Assembly: GCA_947477885.1 (NCBI GenBank)
Contig: CANJUD010000003.1
Location: 1-64,000 of the forward strand
Length of the DNA stretch: 64,000 bases
DNA from: Bacteroidota bacterium
GTDB taxonomy: Bacteria > Bacteroidota > Bacteroidia > UKL13-3
Direction: 5' to 3'
Shown: positions 60,721-64,000 of the stretch, piece after piece
Layout of the letters: each line of letters begins with the position of its first letter
How positions within the stretch are numbered: position 1 is the first letter of the stretch
Notes under the pieces: model-generated
Database searches by the model: none
Told to the model about the DNA's origin: nothing
What the model saw: only the letters and a program-made list of their open reading frames with translations
Translations under genes and position numbers: made by a program

Positions 60721-61835
60721 TTCAAAAAAACTTGTATTTCGTCCACCAGTTTGTATATTTCTTTCTCGGTATTAAAGCTATGCAAACATATACGCAAACG
60801 CTCTGTGCCCTTTGCAACAGTGGGTGAAAGGATAGCTTTGGTGAAGAATCCTTCCTGCTTTAAATGTTTTGCCAATTTCACCGCTTTGTTATTATCGCCC
60901 AACACAATTCCTTGAATAGGAGAAGGGCTATCAATAAACGAAGCCTGTTGTATATTTTTAATCGCATCTTTAAAAACTGCAATTAATGAAAATAATTTTT
61001 TTCTGTTTGCCTGTGGTAATAATTTATACGCTTCTTGTATTTGTATATAATAGTGTGGTGGCAAAGCGGTAGTATATATAAATGAACGTGCAAAGTTTAT
61101 CATATACTCTCTCAAGTTTGCACTGCCAAGTACTGCAGCACCATGCAATCCCAAAGCTTTTCCAAAAGTAACAATGCGGGCAAAAACTACTTTTTCCATG
61201 CCCAGTTCATTCACCAATCCTTTGCCATCTTTGCCAAATATTCCAATAGCATGTGCTTCATCAACTATTAAAGCCGCTTTATATTGTTTGCATAGTTTGG
61301 CAATATTAAGTAGTGGAGCAGCATCACCGTCCATCGAATAAATAGATTCAACCACAACATATATACTACCACTTGCAGCACGTAATTTTTGTTCTAAGTC
61401 GAGCAGACTATTGTGTTTGAACTTATATCTTTTTGCTAGACTTAATCGCATGCCATCTATTATACTTGCATGCACCAATTCATCATATATATAAGTATCA
61501 TCTTTCTCAGGCAAGCAAGCAAGCAAACCAACATTGGCCATATAGCCTGTATTGAAAATTAATGCAGCAGGTGTATCATGATATTTTGCAATAAGATCCT
61601 CGGTTTCTTCTGCTATAATAGAATTTCCAGAAATTAATCGAGAGCCTGTAGCACCTGATGCCATGGGCTTTTCAGAAGGTATATATAAATCGGGATGTTG
61701 AGAAAAACCTATATAATCATTCGAGCAAAAATCGACCAAATGATTATTCACCATCAAACTGCGAAGTAATCCCGCCTCTTTTCTTTTATTGATTCGTGCT
61801 GTTAAATCCTGCTCAAAATAACTATTTTCACTCAT
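60717..61835 (-). CDS. bioF: 8-amino-7-oxononanoate synthase
   Basis: Condenses pimeloyl thioester with alanine to KAPA; PLP-dependent alpha-oxoamine synthase, 372 residues. [42 protein letters not shown] and [16 protein letters not shown] (PLP lysine) are present. A KBL-type alternative is excluded by the operon. Overlaps the bioB 3' end by 8 bp. Confidence 0.92.
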   Translation of the reverse strand: MSENSYFEQDLTARINKRKEAGLLRSLMVNNHLVDFCSNDYIGFSQHPDLYIPSEKPMASGATGSRLISGNSIIAEETEDLIAKYHDTPAALIFNTGYMANVGLLACLPEKDDTYIYDELVHASIIDGMRLSLAKRYKFKHNSLLDLEQKLRAASGSIYVVVESIYSMDGDAAPLLNIAKLCKQYKAALIVDEAHAIGIFGKDGKGLVNELGMEKVVFARIVTFGKALGLHGAAVLGSANLREYMINFARSFIYTTALPPHYYIQIQEAYKLLPQANRKKLFSLIAVFKDAIKNIQQASFIDSPSPIQGIVLGDNNKAVKLAKHLKQEGFFTKAILSPTVAKGTERLRICLHSFNTEKEIYKLVDEIQVFLK

Positions 61836-62835
61836 TACTCATGGCATTGGTCGCTGCTGTAACAGTTTGTAGGTTTCTATCTTTAAAAGGTTTTCTTGGA
61901 GTCAATCCCAATAATCCGAACATGTGCATATCGGTATCGAAAGTTGGATTGGGTGTGGTCAATAATTTCTCGCCTGCGAAAATCGAATTTGCTCCCGCCA
62001 TAAAACAGAGTGCTTGTTCGGCTACACTCATTTCATTTCTTCCGGCTGATAAACGTACCACACTTTTGGGCATAATGATTCTTGCAGTGGCTATCATACG
62101 AAGCATCGCATCTATTTCAACACGTTTATTATGTTCTAATGGTGTACCTTCTACAGGAACTAAAGCATTTACAGGAACTGATTCTGGGTGTATTTCCATG
62201 GTTGCTAAGGTATGCAACATTTTAACTCTGTCTTCATCAGTTTCTCCAAGTCCTATAATACCACCACTGCAAACTGTCATTTTTGCTTTGCGAACATTCT
62301 TTATGGTATTCAATCTGTCATCATAAGTGCGGGTTGTGATAATCTTATCATAATGATCTGACGAAGTATCTATATTGTGATTATAGGCAAAACATCCTGC
62401 GTCCTTTAGGCGTTCGGCTTGCTCGTAGGTAAGCATGCCCAATGTGCAGCAAACTTCCAATCCCAAATCATTAACTTCTGTTACCATTTCCAAGATACGA
62501 TCGAAGTCACTATTGTCTCGCACTTCACGCCAGGCAGCACCCATGCAAAGGCGTGATGCACCATTGTCTTTGGCTTGTTGTGCCATTCCCATTACTTTCT
62601 CAAGTGACATTAAGGGATGCACATTAATGTCCGTATCGTAACGTGCGGCTTGCGGACAATAGGCACAATCTTCCTTGCATCCGCCAGTTTTTATGGATAT
62701 CAAACTACTTACTTGCACTTCACTATAGGCTTTGTTCTCGCGGTGCACGGTAGCTGCATCATATACCAAATCGAGCAGTGGTCGATTATATATGTCTTGT
62801 ATTTCAGATAATTTCCAGTCGTTTCTTACTATCAT
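61828..62835 (-). CDS. bioB: Biotin synthase
   Basis: Radical-SAM enzyme inserting sulfur into dethiobiotin. With the ATG at 62835 the cluster motif CKEDCAYC places Cys53, Cys57 and Cys60 as in E. coli, which supports this start over one 21 codons upstream. Other marks: [60 protein letters not shown] (arginine of the second cluster). The -7 box at 62859-62866 also fits this start. First gene of the operon. Confidence 0.96.
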   Translation of the reverse strand: MIVRNDWKLSEIQDIYNRPLLDLVYDAATVHRENKAYSEVQVSSLISIKTGGCKEDCAYCPQAARYDTDINVHPLMSLEKVMGMAQQAKDNGASRLCMGAAWREVRDNSDFDRILEMVTEVNDLGLEVCCTLGMLTYEQAERLKDAGCFAYNHNIDTSSDHYDKIITTRTYDDRLNTIKNVRKAKMTVCSGGIIGLGETDEDRVKMLHTLATMEIHPESVPVNALVPVEGTPLEHNKRVEIDAMLRMIATARIIMPKSVVRLSAGRNEMSVAEQALCFMAGANSIFAGEKLLTTPNPTFDTDMHMFGLLGLTPRKPFKDRNLQTVTAATNAMSNE

Positions 62836-62858
62836 TGTTCGGGTAAAATTTAAAGGTT

Positions 62859-62866
62859 CAAATTTA
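62859..62866 (-). promoter_or_regulatory. Putative -7 box of the biotin operon
   Basis: Minus strand TAAATTTG (TAnnTTTG), 23 bp before the ATG at 62835. No TTG at the -33 distance and no clear BirA-type operator palindrome seen. Confidence 0.5.
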
Positions 62867-62909
62867 CAACGGATATGGGGAAATTTTAATTTTTTCAATC
62901 CACAAGTGG

Positions 62910-62930
62910 AGTATAAAGTATAAAGTATAA
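62910..62930. repeat. Three AGTATAA heptamers
   Basis: AGTATAA x3 in tandem upstream of the biotin operon. It is short and may be chance, but the period is again 7 bp. Confidence 0.5.
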
Positions 62931-62989
62931 ATTATCAAGACTTTGGGGCTCCCGCAATTAAGTGGGATGTATGCTTCCTGTAGTTGGTT

Positions 62990-63486
62990 TATTTATACTA
63001 AAATTACTATTATTGCATTTCATAAAAAGAAGCAGATTCACATACAATACTGTCTGAAACTCCAACAGAATATTATTATAACAACTCAAATAAAATTTCT
63101 GCAAAGATTATACCTTGGGAAAATAAGAAAAGGAAATTATATTATATGATTTGCATGGAAATATTACTTTTGAAACGGAAGACAATGTGAGCTTTAAGAA
63201 CTCTCAACTCTCAGCAAGACCAATTACTAATTTCCAATCAAATGGAAGCATTGCAGAAATTACTACAAAACATTATGGTACATTCGCTGTGAATCCTAGG
63301 TATGAAGATTGGTTCACTTCTGAAAACATTACCTATTTCGATACTAACAATATACCCCAATGGAGAAAATATACTCAAAATCGAAATAAAATGTATGAAG
63401 ATAGTATAAAATATTATTGGGATAAAAATAACAAGAAATGGTTGGGACGAGAAATAATTAAAGAGCAGAAAGTTCCGCGGAATTGA
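62990..63486 (+). pseudogene. Decayed gene fragment, unknown product
   Basis: The last 112 codons (from a TTG at 63151) read ITFETEDNVSFKNSQLSAR, KHYGTFAVNPRYEDWFTSE and end KEQKVPRN. In the preceding 130 bp a different frame reads HTILSETPTEYYYNNSNK and ISAKIIPWENKK, which looks like the same protein interrupted by a frameshift near 63130. No signal peptide or good start is found. Repeated YYY/NN and DLHGN suggest a secreted beta-rich protein, possibly a remnant. A hypothetical short ORF cannot be excluded. Confidence 0.35.
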
Positions 63487-63492
63487 AAAGTT

Positions 63493-63570
63493 TGTCATCC
63501 TGAGTTTATCAAAGGGTGGGCAAACTGGAATGTGCTTCCAAACACCGTCTTCGATAAACTCAGACTGACA
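63493..63570. repeat. Inverted-repeat element, CCTGAGTTTATCGAAG type, copy 2
   Basis: Arms 63493-63514 and 63549-63570 are imperfect reverse complements, matching the arms at 33832-33918. Located between converging genes, where it may act as a transcript end. Confidence 0.7.
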
Positions 63571-63575
63571 GTCTA

Positions 63576-64000
63576 CTACTTCAAATTATCCTTTATATAA
63601 TTCGTAATCTTCACAATTAAGTGTGCACGGTCTTTACCCGTTACATTATGCAGGTGTTCGGGATATACAAAATAATCGAGTTGCTTGCCTTTTTCTACAC
63701 TTGCTTTTATGTATTTCAAACTATGTTCCCATAGCACTACATCATCGCTAGTGCCGTGTATCATCAATAGTTTCCCTCGTAGTTTATCGGCATAGTTTAA
63801 TAGGTTTGCATTCTTATATCCCTCAGGATTTTCGCTGGGCATATCCATATATCTTTCGGTATACATTATTTCATACATACTCCAATCAATTACAGGTCCA
63901 CCACATACACCTACTTTAAAAGTATTGGGAGATTTGGTCATAATAGTGGTTGTCATAAATCCACCAAAACTCCAACCGTGCACCGCCATTCTTGTGGAAT
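63576..64000 (-). CDS. S9 (prolyl-oligopeptidase/DPP-IV type) peptidase, C-terminal part
   Basis: The minus-strand frame runs past the right edge; the last 140 residues are present. Catalytic triad of the S9 hydrolase domain: Ser in HGWSFGGFM, Asp in GTSDDVVLWEH, His in PEHLHNVTGKDR. YMDMPSENPEGYKNA is typical of the DPP-IV/acylaminoacyl peptidase group. The N-terminal propeller and start lie outside the window, so exact specificity cannot be stated. Confidence 0.88.
   Translation of the reverse strand, partial: STRMAVHGWSFGGFMTTTIMTKSPNTFKVGVCGGPVIDWSMYEIMYTERYMDMPSENPEGYKNANLLNYADKLRGKLLMIHGTSDDVVLWEHSLKYIKASVEKGKQLDYFVYPEHLHNVTGKDRAHLIVKITNYIKDNLK

Noticed and set aside
61796-62326. 176-codon open frame antisense to bioB
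   Set aside because: Shadow of bioB; Ser- and Ile-rich translation without motifs.

Overview
The window is A+T-rich and comes from a member of the Bacteroidota. The evidence is the type IX secretion (T9SS) genes porT and porX, several secreted proteins with C-terminal T9SS sorting domains, promoters of the Bacteroidota type (TTG, 19-21 bp, TAnnTTTG), an ECF sigma factor paired with a barrel protein, an exbB-exbD-exbD-tonB cluster and a TonB-dependent receptor with an N-terminal carboxypeptidase-like domain. Genus cannot be told from this sequence. I recognised no rRNA, tRNA, CRISPR array, complete insertion sequence or prophage.

Layout. 1-500: remnants, including the last 64 codons of a tyrosine recombinase. 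500-4.8 kb: an OmpA-like lipoprotein, then exbB-exbD-exbD-tonB closed by a terminator. 5-10.9 kb: threonine aldolase, MATE transporter, tgt, porT and several broken small genes. 10.9-16.8 kb: an M4 metalloprotease with a sorting domain, a TonB-dependent receptor and a broken exported gene. 17-25.9 kb: a glmM-type mutase, methylmalonyl-CoA epimerase, a sigma factor / membrane-anchored barrel protein / PKD-protein operon, and a fused two-subunit 2-oxoacid dehydrogenase E1. 25.9-40.9 kb: an AAA-DUF4143 ATPase with a repeat array before it, valS, hpf, porX, a membrane glycosyltransferase, polA, a four-helix-bundle protein and a large T9SS cargo protein. 40.9-54.7 kb: methyltransferase, glycosyltransferase, menB, a DnaJ/TerB protein, hydrolase, sterol-desaturase-like enzyme, pyrR, an EVE protein, msrC, an MFS transporter, lptE and a nucleoid-associated protein. 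54.9-64 kb: a secreted esterase, then the tightly coupled operon bioB-bioF-bioD-bioA plus a ferritin-like gene, then the end of an S9 peptidase that leaves the window.

How the genes relate. Much of the window concerns the cell envelope: energy transfer to the outer membrane (ExbB/ExbD/TonB and receptor), LPS export (LptE), T9SS assembly and control (PorT, PorX, possibly the ECF sigma) and T9SS cargo (metalloprotease, PKD protein, repeat protein, esterase, and a tiny signal-peptide-plus-sorting-domain gene).

Two signals stand out. First, at least fifteen intergenic loci carry short arrays with an exact 7-bp period. Each locus has its own heptamer word, many have a facing complementary array, and they share cores TGACGCC or GTGCCATTCGG. 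They look like one dispersed hairpin-forming repeat family. Second, the biotin operon ends in a gene for a ferritin-like protein with a complete set of predicted di-iron ligands, and no bioC, bioH or bioG is seen in the operon, so it is a candidate for a missing pimeloyl-forming step. Several small exported genes are broken by single-base changes, two of them in A-tracts just after the start codon, which may be real decay, slippage or sequencing error.
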